Shown one piece after another: positions 1 through 17,300 of a DNA stretch of 64,000 bases. A program made the translations under genes and the position numbers. Each line of letters begins with the position of its first letter. Positions within the stretch are counted from its first letter, which is position 1. The notes beneath the pieces were generated by a model. The model searched no databases and had not been told where the DNA came from. It saw nothing but the letters and a program-made list of their open reading frames with translations. The stretch comes from Trichuris trichiura (Eukaryota > Nematoda > Enoplea > Trichinellida > Trichuridae), in contig JBAJFE010000016.1 of assembly GCA_037903355.1 (NCBI GenBank), forward strand, positions 558,001 through 622,000, read 5' to 3'.

Positions 1-2335
1 CTTCTTTCCGTTGGAATGCATACACTTGTTAGTCGTCGACGAAGCTCGCGGAATAGGTCTATGTCAGCATACACTCGACTGAAATGTCACCGCTGTTAAG
101 GAATTTCGCTTTTCTCCGCTAAATGTCGCTACAGTGAACTTGCATATTTCATTAACCGTGAAAGGAAAATATTTGTCAAATGTCGACGACAACATCACCG
201 GCCTTTCAGGGGCAATTTCGCGCCACGGATCGCCACGTTGACAGGGGTCACTCAGAAACCAGCCAGTCGTCGTAGTCGCTTGTTTACGGGCACACAGATG
301 AGGCCAACCCAATCTGACGTTAGTAGGCTACCCCTCGACTGACGGTGCGGCGGCGGTGGCGGCATGCTGCCAGGTTACAGATCGTTGCCACTCGACGTCC
401 CATGTTTGTATGCCACTTCGCACCTTGGCAACGCGTTCTCGAGCGGAGGAAGTTTCAGAAAACAACAAACGCTTCTCCAGGAAGCGTATGCAAATGTGTT
501 GGCCACGTAACCTTTGCGCGCTTTCAAAAAACGCTTTCACGCGTTTGCGCCTTTTGTAAAATAGAATCAAGAATGAATCGGACGCGTGGCCTGCATTTGT
601 TGAGCGCGCGAGGCCTAACATGAAAAGCAAAGAGAAGCGACCATCTATCCATTGATCTTTTTTTTCATTTCTGGTTATCACAGTCATTACAGGCTGTCCA
701 CGGTGGGGCAAATGGGCTTGCGCAGCGACGACCCAACTCGCTCGAGCAGCAGCCGGTTTTAAATTTCACTTCCGTCTACGCTTTTGGTCATTTTGTCCAA
801 AATTGAATCCTCCAAACCACATGAGGAAAACGAAGAGCCCTTTTTGGGCGTCCGCCGGATGCGGTGAATACAGCAGCCACTTTACATGCGCCTTAAGTGC
901 GTCAATCGCCAACTATTGCCATAAATAGTAAATGTGACAAAAACATCCCGCTCGTTGAGTGCCTATAATTCATTAGAAGACAAACAAGACAAAATCAACG
1001 GTTATTCAAGCGGCCTTGACTCCGCACACGCAGACAGCAGGGCGGTAGTGTGAATGGAAGGCACCGTCGTACTCTATGGAACTACGAGTGCCAACAGGTG
1101 TTAAGTATTTGGGTCACACGGACCGGAACACGGCGTGTTGTTTGTGATGCAACAGCGAGCCGTCACAATTGGCGAAAGTACCTGTACCACCGAGTGCCAG
1201 GAGCGCACTTTCAAACGTTTCGACCCTGACCATCATAGTGTGCTCTTCTTATTCGTTGTTCGCCGATTGTTGTTGACCACTGGGCGGCGGTTGAGGAGCA
1301 GTGCAACCAGTCCTTTTTGCGTCACAAAAACTCCCAGGTAGCCGTTTGCCAAATCGGATCCATCGCCAAGGGTTGACCTTTAACGCTCATGCGACCATTT
1401 CCACTTTCATTTTTATTTTCAAATTAAGTATGCAATTTATCCAACCATGCAAGCATGTTTTGGAATAAATGGAAAGTGTGGCCGCCACTAGGAATGCTTG
1501 CAATATGGATTAGTCCATTTATGGAAGCCCAACGCTGGCAACTTCCTGAACAGACACAACGATGCGTTGGTAGACGGACGGCTCGCCTCCTTGCCTAAAG
1601 GAATACTGTCCCAGGAGGGGCGCGCCGCCATTTTATTCCATCTCTTATCGTCCGCATGCACGTCTTCGATACACCGTCGTTGTCACTACCGTCGTTTCTG
1701 TCATTGTCGCTTAAATGAGTTTCTCTTTTTTCCTTTTCTTCTTCGTGCGCTGAATTAGCGCCGGCGACCCAGATGCTCCTCACACGTGTCTTCAGTGTCA
1801 GGCGGTGACGCTCTCCGAAAGTTGCTCAGGCAGCTCGGCATGCCTGGAACCGCCTATCGGAAGACACTTATAAATTCAGCAGTTCCGCTTTTCTTGAATC
1901 CTCTCCATAGATGGCGAACGTTCGTTAAGTCGCGTACACCTTGGCGCACCGCTACTCGCTGCTTTCTATCTTTTCATTTCGAGTCGGTAATAATGAAATT
2001 TTTTCATTAAGGCTTTGTCGACTTGAAAGACCAACCAGGAAGTAGTCAACTATTTGTTCGTCTGCTCTTCAGGGATACGCCTATAGCGGATAGAAGTGTC
2101 ACCATCTTTCCCACAGAGCAGCGAAGAGAGATTAAACACAGCTGTTGCGGTGCGGCCTTGAATTGCGCACCGTTCTTCCTGCTAGTCGTTCCTGTTTTCA
2201 AAATTGACGACCCCATTGGGATTCGGTCGCTTCGGACCAGCCGATTCGTCGCAAATACCGCAGGTTGAACATTGCGTCGTCGCTCAAGTGCGTTGGCCAT
2301 TTGTTGACCATCTTTGGCAAGTACGTCCAGCAATA
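1..2335. other. Upstream region, no gene seen
   Basis: Only short, mutually overlapping open frames occur here, with no conserved protein motif and no consistent splice pattern. Part of it is probably promoter and 5' untranslated sequence of the gene beginning near 2336. A possible splice acceptor lies just before that ATG, so an upstream untranslated exon is plausible. Confidence 0.4.
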
Positions 2336-4487
2336 ATGCAAGTAGGCGAATATCCCGTTTCGGAAAGACGTATTTCCGTCGTGGATTCGCCAACCGTTGG
2401 CAACTCCACTCACGTCAATTGTACCCTTGGCGATACGGTTGAGGAGAAGACCCGCCGTATACTCGGATGGACCAATGGTGACAATTCTAAATCATCCTAT
2501 TGGGAACCTTACTACAGGACAACAACAACGACTTCTGTTGACAAAGGGCGAAGAGGCAAACGATGGAACCAACCTGTTGGCGAGACCGTCCCGAATAAGA
2601 TTCTTAAATGTACAGCTCGTGGAAGCGACCCAACTCAGCTGACGCCACCCCCTTCTCCATCGTTAAGTCCTCAACAAATGTTACCCCCACCGTATGGGTC
2701 TCACGTGACCGGATATTCGGCTGCATCGGCTGGCAGATTGCAATGCGCAGTCCAGGGAGATCATACATGCATTCCGGATACGTCGGCAGCCTATTCTCCC
2801 GTTTCACCTCACAATGGGCCCGTTGAACCTCAACCCCGCCGCGTAAGGTCAGCTTCGGATGTTTTTGAACTACTTACAAAGCGTATGCCTAACTTGTGCA
2901 AAGAGCGTAATCGTTTTCGCACACTTGTTGACATGGTAGCCAGTGTGGTCGAATTGGAAACCCAGTTGAATCAGCTGAAAGAAGAGACAAAAAAGGTGAA
3001 CGGCATGCTGAACAGTCGTACGCAATGGCATATGCAAAGCTCGGATCAGTATTCGACTACAACACAAGGGCTAAGCGCCGGCTGCATTCCTCCCTGCAGC
3101 GCAAGCAGTGAAACGCCGCTTGACGGCTCTAGTCCGGACATGGTAAGCTTATTTTGCCGTCTACAAGCTTTTTTCCAACTTCAAAACGTTCGGCATAGGC
3201 TATTTCTAAACTTCTCTACTAACAATATTTTATTTAGCCAAAGTATGCTATAAGAGCCGAACAAGGCCGCTTGCAGCTTTAAATAGTTCTTTTCAATTAC
3301 CATATGCAAATGTGAGATCCTATGAAGCTAAAAGATGCTCAGGTAGCTTTGTAAAAGGCGGATGCGTTTATTTTTGCTAGCTTAGCTTAAGCAAAGTAAT
3401 GTTTTGAAATCTGCCTAGAAAAAATTAATGAAAGTGTTGCAGGAGAGTGACGTAAGACGGAGGCATCCGGTAGAGTGGTTTAACTTTGGTTGACAGCGCA
3501 GGAGAGGAGCAGCGCTTGGGTTGGGCGTTACTTTAGGTGTTCATTCCGTAACTCGGTAGTAGCGGTAGAGTACGGTGCGGCACTACAAACGAACAGGTTT
3601 CTGGGCGGGTTATCAATTTTTCGCAAGAAAACGAAAACCGCGGGACCGGCAGGCGGATAGGCAAACGAAGTCGGTGCCAGGCAGCGGTATGCTCGGTGTT
3701 CGGTGAAACTGGTTTTTCCGCCGGGAGCTGTCTGCACGAAACCGACGGTATTTATTTTTCTTATCCCCCCAGGTCTGACTTGTTCTCAACCTGTAACTCG
3801 ATTCGACACGGTACCTGGTATCGGCTGGCACGCTTTCCATCCATCGTTGCATAATCAACACAGTTCGCCAACAGTTTCAAGGGCGGACCCCACGAGCGGC
3901 GGCAATTAGTCGTTTCGCTTTCTACTTTTGCCCACCTGTCAACCTTTGAACGTTTTTCTTGCCCGACAACGGCTTTGTACTGGTCCTGAAAAATTTTACA
4001 TCCAACAGCAACCATATTATTAACCTACGCGTATACACAGACATAACGTGGCTATACGTACGATTTGAAAAGTTTTAACAGCTTAACTTTGATAGACTGA
4101 ATGATTTTAAATTATTAAATTTGTTAACGTCAGTACTATAGTATATAATATTTTCAAGTTGGATGTAACTATTTTACCTGTATTTTTTAGATGTCCAATT
4201 CCGAATTTTTTACGGACGTGCCTGAAGATTTGGCCGGCATAGACCTGACCGCTTTCCGTTCGCTGGTACGAACAGGCGCTGGCGAACATTACGCGTTGGG
4301 TTTCTCCGCGGATACGGAGTATTTTCGTTCTTGGACAAATTCAACGGCTCAGCAGTTTGACGGAGAGCGCAGTCCATCGTCGGTTGACCACTCGACTCTC
4401 TACAACCTTTCCGTCGTTGATATGAGCCATTACGCATCTCCAATAACGTATTGTGACTCTCTGGCTGAAAATGCACCGCTGTTGTAG
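2336..4487 (+). CDS. Unrecognised Pro/Ser-rich protein, two coding exons
   Basis: I do not recognise this protein. Exon 1 (2336..3142) is open and ends at a good donor (ATG|gtaagc); exon 2 (4191..4487) starts after a pyrimidine-rich tract ending TTTTTTAG and joins in phase 0, giving about 367 residues. The start is the first ATG in the long open frame, but the frame is open further upstream, so another exon is possible. Visible features are a TPPPSPSLSP proline/serine stretch near residue 105, a basic RRVRSAS site that resembles a basophilic kinase target, and a predicted helical segment rich in E, L and K (about residues 180-230) that could form a coiled coil. The C-terminal exon is acidic with no obvious domain. 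A role as a regulatory or nuclear protein is only a guess. No signal peptide or membrane segment is visible. Confidence 0.5.
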
Positions 4488-6737
4488 TGTAATATTTACG
4501 TTTCGCAAAAAATAGTGGATGGGAAGTTCGTTTTATTTTTTGTACAGTGCATAAGTAAATTTCGCTTCTGCTGTTGCGTTTGGAGCATTGGTGGGGGCGG
4601 CAAAAGCGTTAACCGATTTGAAGCACCTTAGGCGCCAGCCGTTGACGATGACTTTTTGGACGGAGAGACGATTAAAAAATGTTGAAAGTGTCACTCCCCA
4701 TTTTTACGGCGATTGTTCAAAATGTCGTGCACGTAGGCTTTGTCAGCCGAGTGCAATCGTGAGCATTTTGAACAAAGCGCGCTCTAGCAAGCTTTATTGG
4801 AACAGGAAATTGGCTTTGACGTTGGGGGTTCAACACGGCCGTCGATTTGACGTCGATCCCTTTCTTGATGGTCTGCCAAGTCCCTAAAGGTTAAGGACGT
4901 AAAAATAGTGCGTCCTGAATGCGGAATTCCAGAAAACCTAGCGCGCTTAATACCCGACGGCAACGAGATGTGCGAAACATTTATTTTTTGTATATTCAAG
5001 CAAAGCAAACAAAATTAGTACTCTGAGCTCGAGTTTAAGATTTTCAATTCGCAAAACTGAACAATTTGTTTACAACAGTTCTCTCCATTAACGCACCATT
5101 AATTTAGGCTGTTTTGAGCCTTTAATTCTAGGAATAACATACCTTATGTAACGATAGAAATAGGAATGCGTTTATTAGAGTATAATAGCGCATTTCTAGT
5201 CAATGCAGCCGAATTCTAACGCAGTATAGCATTTCTCGGTCTAGCTGAAGCTCTCCTTTCTTTCAAGTTCTTCGCGTAAAGCTTGGAAGTCAGTCCCGCG
5301 TTTCTGAAAGCTCTTAACTTGTATTAAAAATTAAAATTTGCAATATGCCTCAGCGGGGATAAATAAGATGCATCGTAGGAAACGCCGATGATCGGCGGCA
5401 GCGTTTGCGATTGAGAAAAACTGATGAATGGGCTATTCGGCAGATGCAGACGTCTTGTGTAAACTGTCAACGAATGAGTGAAGGCGTTTGGGTCGTCCGG
5501 AAAAAATAAAATGGCCCCCGCTTAATCACTGCCAAGCCGAGACATGAAATTTTTGAATCGGAATAATTTTTTTCGCGCCCTTGTTTTTTCCGAACCAGAA
5601 ATTCAACAAGATAGTAAGCGAGTGACTCATGGTTTATTGATTATGCCCTGATTTTTCCAACATAAAGAATGAGCCCGCTGTTTGAAGGCCAGCCCAGTAT
5701 AGCAGTTTACGGCATATTTATGATAGGGTATACTATATTTGGAAGTTAGAAAAAATTAGGTTCGTCAGACGTGTATAAAATTTATTCCTATAGCCCAACA
5801 CGGTCTGTTTATGTTAAGAGCTTGGTTGATTAAATTAGCATAATGACATTCTGTTGACGCATAGAATTCGTCAGACTTCGCTTGCTCACCTTCGGTGCAC
5901 TTATGATTGACGTAGCAAAACAGTCGATAAGTATTAAAGCAGAAATAGGCGGCGGTTGTATGATTTTATTTTGTAGTGTTGTTGCACTGCGTTTACCAAT
6001 ACCGAATAAGTAAGCTTTTGATTTTGCATGTTCGAAACTACTCTGTACCTAAAGGCGGCATGCAGTGAGCGTCATATTGAACAAAAACTGACAAAGCTTA
6101 TTCTCTCGCGTAAAAAATAGGCAAACCTGCTTGTATTGATGATTATTCAATAAGAATATATTTCATAGCGTTTATGCAAAATAAATATATTCTTCTCAAA
6201 CTAAATATTGATTATTTTGCGCATTTTTGTAATCTAAACGTTCAAACGAGGTTGTTAATCAGAAAAATGTTTTTTTTAATGCAGAGCTTTAAGCTACACG
6301 ACAATTTATCGATTTCTGCAATGTCTTACAGGTATGCGCAATTTCAGAGGACAAAATGCTTAGTAGAAGATGAAGGTGCTCGATAAGTGTTGAGGTTGCT
6401 TTCAACCAATCAGATCACCTTGTTTTTATGCACCTTTCATTCCTAATGCTTTCTCACGCACGAGCAGCAGCTTTTGTTCACTGGCCCTTTCAATAACAAG
6501 ATACAAACTCATTTTCAAAATTGATTCGCGAAAGCGCGTCCAAGCATGCCAGGTATGAGTCAGAGTAAATTAATTCAATTTGCTCGATCGTGCAAATGTC
6601 AGTGTCCACTAAGTGTTAGCGTCTTCATCGTTTCTGGCAGGCATACGCTTGGCTTATCTGCAATTCCTTTGCTTGGAGATCGAAGAATCGATAGAGTTCT
6701 CAGGCGACGCTGCTTCTCGCCGAATGGGTGACCAAAG
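4488..6737. other. Intergenic, nothing recognised
   Basis: A+T-rich sequence between the end of the unknown (+) gene and the 3' end of the CaMKK gene (-). It contains only short open frames without family similarity. Confidence 0.4.
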
Positions 6738-10342
<3,605 letters not shown>

Positions 10343-13300
10343 AAAGCAAAGACCTAAATCAGCTTAGCATGAGCGTTTACCGCGGCGCGAGTAGAATAAT
10401 AATCAATCCATTGTGCCACTTCAATTTAAGCAACGTGTCGTGAAAATTTAAAAGAGAAATGATTGGCCAACTGGGAATGGATAAATTAATGAATGACGTC
10501 ATCAGAATGAACAAAATGGCTTCAGCGCGACGCAAAGGAAGGGGGCTTCCCAGGGCCACTTTTAAAAAGTTGTTCGGCATATAATTTATTTCGCCCACGC
10601 AAGCATGCTTAATTGGCAGCCTTGAGTCCAAAATGACGAAGAAAAGTTGTTCCACTTTAATTTTTAACCAGGTCAAGCCGGTGCCCAGAAAAGCTGCAAT
10701 CGATCTTCGAATAGATGATCAGCTTAGCGTATTGTGTAAATACTGACTTCAAAACATCAAAATGCGCGTTTGTAATCGGTGCCTGCGGCGGACACTGCCT
10801 ATTCCATATCATAGAGAAGCTTAAAGCGATTACGCTTGAATTTTTCTGGCCAGAACTAATGAAGTGGCGATATGATCTGAGCTATTCTGTCACTGGAAAC
10901 ACAGAATGTTTTTCGGCTGATCAAAGAAGGGTACCTGGAAGGTTGACGCTTGTGTACAAATAAAGATTTTGAAACATTTCACATGTGCAACCAATGATAA
11001 GCCTTAGTACCTTACGTTATACGAAGATCCAACAAGCAAAGCTTGCATTGACAGGATCTAAGTCGTACTGCTTGGATTCTCATATGCTGCAATGTTAAAC
11101 ATTTATTTTTTCATGTCAGTAGAAGAGATAAAATGAGATAAAAATAAAGCGGAAATTGTTGTTCATATCTGAGCAACTTGTTCTAGCTTTCAGTTCAGCC
11201 TAACGCATGCAGCTTAATGAAAGCGGAATAGGCTCTAAGCGAGTGACATAGCGAACCGCTGCGTCGGAATGATATATTATTGAGCATCGACTGCGTCAAG
11301 GTTGCCTCGTAAGCAATTAACCGAGCTACCTCCCCCTTGGAAAAAGCTGCGTTTCACTCCGGCAACTGATGCCTGAGTACACGACAGGCTATTCAGCTAA
11401 CGTTGTAAACAAGTTTAAAATAAACAAGCTAACCAACATCGCATTTTCTATTTTTGAAATAAGTTCGCGGCTGCGATTTCTCAAAAGCCCGAAGCAAACT
11501 GGTCCACTTCTATCGACAGCTATTAATTAGAAGACTGAGCTTTTAAAGAGTTTGACTTAATTCCATTGCAGACAAATGGGCAGTAGTGTTATGAATAGGC
11601 ATTGGAAGTCTTCGTAAATATGCGGCCATAAACTTGACCGAAAATGCGTAGCAGTCGCTCCCTAACAAAGCGAGATAGATAAGAGGTTGTTCCACATCGA
11701 AAAAAACCTTCAATTTTCCTAACTCCAACGCTGAAGATAAGAGCTTGCATATCAGAGTTATTAATAAGCAGTGTACCTATAACCACACAACAAAAGCTCT
11801 TTCAGCTACTACTTAACACCACAGCAAGGCTTGAACTGCTCAACGGACAATTGGAAATACAGTGCATTCAAAACAGATATTTTGTCATCAACATTAGAAT
11901 AAGTTTAAAAGTATTAAAATATCCCGCGCTAAGTGGCCAATGTTGTCGAGGCAAAAGTGATTCACAAATCCTACTTATATGCACATATACTACTAAAGGC
12001 TCTATGAATGTAATGAAGCTGATGAATGCTTAAGCTTGTCCTCTGCCAGAAATTGCAAGCTACAAGTGTGGAACAAGGTTGACACCGGCATTAATAATCA
12101 TAATTCAGTGATAAAAGCGTTCGCGAAATCGTCAGCAGCTTTTGTTCGCTGACAATCTTGCGTTCGCGCGGGGTGTTTAAAAAACACCTTTTCATAACAG
12201 GTGCGCATAGTTTCAAGATGTTATTTATGTTATTTTGAAAAGTTAAATAAGTCAACTATAAAGGCGGCGCAAAATCAACGTGCATTGCAGGAATATGTAC
12301 GCACGCCGAGTATGAGCTAAGTTGAAAACAATGAAATAAAATGGTTATGCCGTCTCCTGCCTTTGATGGTGAAAACAGGATTTTTGTTCACGTGACGCTA
12401 TTGCGGTTATGAACAGCTGCTCAATTCCAACCTTAAACTGCGGATAGGGCACAAGCTTTTCGGGAATCCGTTTAAGTAAAGAGTGACTACAACATTCTAC
12501 TTCCGCATCAAAAATTTTTGTACTTACAAATGACGTATGTTTTTAAAGGAGAAAAATCAAAAATAAAAAATAAGCATTCGGCATCAGTACGACGCTAACG
12601 GCGTACTGAACTTTTTTGCGTACACGTCTCAGCATCCCAAAGCTCCTGCTGCCAAAATAAACTAATCATCAATTTTATTGATCGACCGCAAGGCGTAATG
12701 AAGACTCATGAGACTATTTCGTGCACTTTTGGGATGCTGCAAAGCCGGTTTCAATGCATAATGCAATAAACGCGCAGCCATAGTTTCAAAAAATGCGTCT
12801 AACGCTCTGCTTTCCTCATTATTGACGTAGTCGGCAAGATGATCTGTCATAATTTATAATCAGGGGCTGTCTCATAATTTAAAAGCTATAGAGGCATATG
12901 AAATACAAAAATCGCACTTGTTCCCGCGCTTTCGCTCGAAGAATTTTCTTCTTACCTGAAAATCCTTTAAGTCTTACCAATGGGGAGTTCAAATTTCTCG
13001 TAAATTTGCATCTATGTGAATACATTAGAATAAAAGCATTGACGGACATGCTGCCTATCTTATGATAATCAACTGCTTATTATAAATAACTCAAAACACC
13101 TAAGCAGTGGTGAAGTTCGCACGCACATCCGACTGTAGGCTGCGGCCAGCTTTTTGGATGTAAACGAATCTTATAAGTATCGCGCCACATGGTGGCGTTG
13201 GTGCGCTGCAATTTTCGCGAAAGGAAATGAAATAAATTGTTCACAAGCCTTCTAAAATTACCAAAGGGACTTTGGGAGGCATGTCCGCAAATTGCAAAAT

Positions 13301-14164
13301 GAAGCTTCTGGAAGTTAGCGGAACGCAACATTTCGCATTGGGGCATTGTCGTAACGATTTACCGCCCGTGAAAACGAAATTCGTGGTTGCAAGAAGAACG
13401 ACGTGAAACTTAAACGGATGTACAAATACGCAGCTTTTATAGGCAACACCCAAAAGAGAACGTTGCAGTGGGTTATATCAATACTTGGAAATACTATATA
13501 CAGAAAGGCGGAATAGCCATAAGTAAAATGATACTTTTCCGCACTTTAATGCCAGCGTGAGCAGGGATCCACTTACAATTTACAGAACGCTTAACTCTTT
13601 GGTTTAGTAATCTCATGCGACTATATTTGGAAAAAGCAGCAGTGACACAGCACAAGCGTTGCATGTATTGAGTACATTGCAGAGTCACAAGAAATGTATG
13701 ATTACCATTTTAGGCAAATGCTGAAGAAGCGGACTACTTACGTACGCGTAAAATATTTATTATAATAAGGGTATGAAAAAACTGACTTACATCGTCGGCT
13801 TTAGAGTTTGGAAATTAATTACGAAAACCTTACTTTGCCTGAAGAAGGCGAGCTGAACTATGATTTTCTCAGTTGTCAAAATTCGAAGGCCGATTTGCAG
13901 CACTAACGCTAAAATGGAAGTGACGAATAATTTTTTGCTTTAAATGTCAAGTGAAAATGATTGATGCATTAACAGGCGCTGATTACAAAAAAACATACTT
14001 GAAAATCATATATGCTGCCTAATAAATATTAGTATTAATGACAAAGAAACGAAGCGGAATATTGACTCATGTTAGGCTAATGATAAGCTGCTGTCATCCA
14101 AAATGAAATTAATAATCGCGAGTGTTAGCTTAGCATACGCAGGATAATTTTTAAACTGCAACAT
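10343..14164. other. Intergenic, nothing recognised
   Basis: No open frame with family similarity or splice-consistent exons was found. The sequence is A+T-rich and contains scattered short frames only. Confidence 0.4.
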
Positions 14165-14377
14165 CTAGCGTCTGTGAAATGCAGGTTCCTTTCTGGCAAA
14201 TATGCGGCCATTTTCTTTTGGCCTTACGGGATACCATGCCGGCTATCCTGTTTTGCCCTTAGCTAAGTGCGAGCCAAAATAGAAATATTACTTTTAGGCT
14301 TAGGCTTACGTAAGGGTAGAACAGGATGCGCAAAAACTTACAGTATACCTTTGGAGTGCATAATCGACAAGATCCGA
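14165..14377 (+). repeat. Hairpin MITE-like repeat, copy B
   Basis: Second copy of the family described at 8462. The GAAATGCAGGTTCC block, the inverted pair around CTGTTTTGCCCTTAG and AAGGGTAGAACAGG, and the terminal GACAAGATCCG are all present in the same order, with point differences and small indels. It lies in non-coding DNA. Confidence 0.65.
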
Positions 14378-17300
14378 AACTTTTAAAAATTTTTCTTCGT
14401 TCTTTTTTGTTCCATCATGCTATGGACATCTATGCTTTAATAAATAGCTCGAAAAACCGAATTGTTAAAACGATTTGCTAAATACTGAAGTAAGCACATT
14501 TCTGCGCGTCAATACATTGCCCTTAAAGGATATTCGGATAACCTTTTTGGTTCCAAAAAGTAAATGACAAATGCAGTTGTGGTTTGCCTAAGATATGCAG
14601 GTTTCTATAAACCGCGCCGCTGAAAAATAGAATAGTTATTCACTAAGCGGCAGAAACTTTGGGCATTCATATCGTGAAGTTTTCAGCAGCGCGGCATCGT
14701 TCGAACTTGTAACTGCGCTCGCCTGTAAGGAACTTATATTTTTCACTGCATCAGCGTCTTCTTGTAAATTCAAATTAGGCTGTCATGTTCAGGGCGGTTT
14801 TGCGTGGCTGAATTTTATTGTAATGTTCTCTTTCCCTGAGGGTATACACAGTTGTTATCTACAGCAAAGTTGAAGAACAAAGCCTGGTAAGTTCTCATGA
14901 ACACAATTATGTCGTCCAAGCTTGTTTAACCCCTCGCTTAGATCGTTTTGCTATTGCTAGTAAACAAAAGCTATTTCTTTCGGTCTTTTTCAGGTAGATT
15001 CAAAGGCGTACTGTCAGTCAGAATTATGCTGAGCTTTCAGCATTGGCCTTTAGTTTAAAATATGAAACTGTACTCATTCCGAAAGCGGTTTTTACGACAA
15101 ATAGAATAATTTTGATCGTGGCTGAGATACAAATTTTTAAATGTAACCTTTGGAAAACTGATTGAGAACATTCAAAGCGGCTGCAGCTACTTTACCTGAA
15201 GAGACGTGCGTACGCGATCTTCGAAGATGTTGATAGCGTAAAACTGCATTAAAATCGTAAATCAAAATTATGTTTTAGCGCTAAAAAAGGCAAAATTGCA
15301 TACAGCAGTGAATCCCTTTTCGTAGATCGAATTAAGAGCCGTTTCGAGCAGACAAGACATGCACAATAGGGAAATCAATCTTTAGAAATGACAAAGCTAA
15401 AAAATCTAGTTCTCTCCTTTTAAAAAAAGGAACAAATATTGAACTTGTTCCCTACCAGACTTGTTCGCTTGAAGAATTTTGAGACCTTCGGACGCTCGCA
15501 AAGCAGCCGGGAAGTTGAACTGGCAATTATTCGAACGTCTCTTGTCATTAATTTCAAAGCAGAAGCAGCAAAGTGATAAGATTGCAAAATCCATTTGGCA
15601 AATTGGAAAACTTCGGCTCGAAGCCAACAAGGGAACGTCATGATAATGAGACACGCGATTTAAGAACGCGGCAGTGGGCAACGAAATGATTTTTGTATGC
15701 TGCCATCGATTGCGGCACCAATATTATTAATATATCAGACTATGTCAACATACCGGCGGAAATAAAAGAACAATAGGTCGACGGAATTTATATTTGTGGA
15801 CAGTTGGATCAATAAGTGGTAATTCCCGTGATTGATCTGCTTCATGAAATTCTATTGGGTTGATCAGTTCAGCGAAAAAAAAGTTAGGCTATTGCCTAAT
15901 GGCCGAAGCGAAGTGTAGCTGCTCTCTTGTTCCAAAATGGGCTGCTACGATCGCGCGGGATTGTACATGAGCTAAATTACGAGTTCTGAAATTGAAACGA
16001 TGAACAGTATCGCGCAGTTGAAGATCGATATTTTTAAATTTGGTTTCAAAGCTTAAGAATAGTGGATTTACGCTGAAGCTTTTCTTATTAACAAGCTAAT
16101 AAGGCGGCGGTAACAAATGAATCAAAATCCCAACAGTGTTTTCAGCTTTTGTTTACGATCTCATACCCTTGCTGCTCATAATCTCATAGCTTTGGTTTAA
16201 ATAATTAATTCGCAGGCTATCCTCTACTTTCCAAAGCAGTTTTGCCATTTCAGGCAGTTAGAACATTTATATCGCTCAGTGACCGCTGCTTCACTAAGGA
16301 ATGGTCATTCTACGAGTCTGAGATAAGCTATACGTTCACGGCACCCACCTGGTGCGACACATTTTAGTTCTATTGCACTTTTGTTTCCGCGAGTGGTCTG
16401 AGAAGGATAATTGATTTCACTTAACCATCTTGAAAAGGTCATAACCGTTTTTGAAAGTAAGGAAATTGATTTTAAAGCAAAGCTGATTTTTTGACGAAAC
16501 CGAATTCAAAACGCAATGGCGATTAGAGAAGGCAAACTCTACCAAGAATAAGCTGTCATTAAGCGCGTTGACCAACTGTAGATCGGCTGAGCTGCGCTGC
16601 TGTTGGAATTCCTAAAGATAAAACCCATTAAAAGAGCGGCTACCTATTCAACCGTGATTGCGCATTTCAAATCTGACCTTAGCCATTAGCATGAAGGTAA
16701 ATGAACCCCGCCTTTAGGCTTCAATCGCCGCGGTACGTTAAGCAATTGTCCGAGGAAAACACCTATTGAATTATCGAATTGCCTGCCGCTAAATGGGAGC
16801 TTGTAAGTATCGGAAAAATCAATCATCGGTTTGTTCTTGTTTTCTACAAACAAGTCAGCGGCAAACCGACTCCTACTAATTATTTCCTTTCATATATTGA
16901 CCCCGCCTTGTAAAGTAAAATTGATCGCGCTAAAAGAATTAAAAACAGCTATTTTAGACGTTTCTACGACAATTGTAGTATTCCCGCTGCTAGATCAAAT
17001 AACTTGGCGAAAGATGAGGCGCGGTTTTAAAAACTGAACGCTTAATACAGTAACCGCAATTGATTGTTAGGTAGCAATTTAAAATTTCGTTTTTTATTAA
17101 TATGTATTCGACTCCTTTTAAAACAGTGAGCGTTTCGGCTAACATTTTTTAGTACTATAGTCGAAATGACTTATCAAAGTGTGATTGCATTGAAGATTTT
17201 ACATTCGTATTAGTTGAATATTCATCTAACGTGATTGGATGAAGTGTAAGCCGCGTATGTAAAAAGCTTATAACGCGGCTGCGCAGGACGGGCATTTTTA

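Noticed and set aside
12662..12850. 62-codon minus-strand frame with Leu/Ala-rich composition
   Set aside because: Too short, no signal or domain, isolated in non-coding DNA.
15406..15681. 91-codon minus-strand frame
   Set aside because: Composition is unremarkable and a second overlapping frame is equally open; likely chance.
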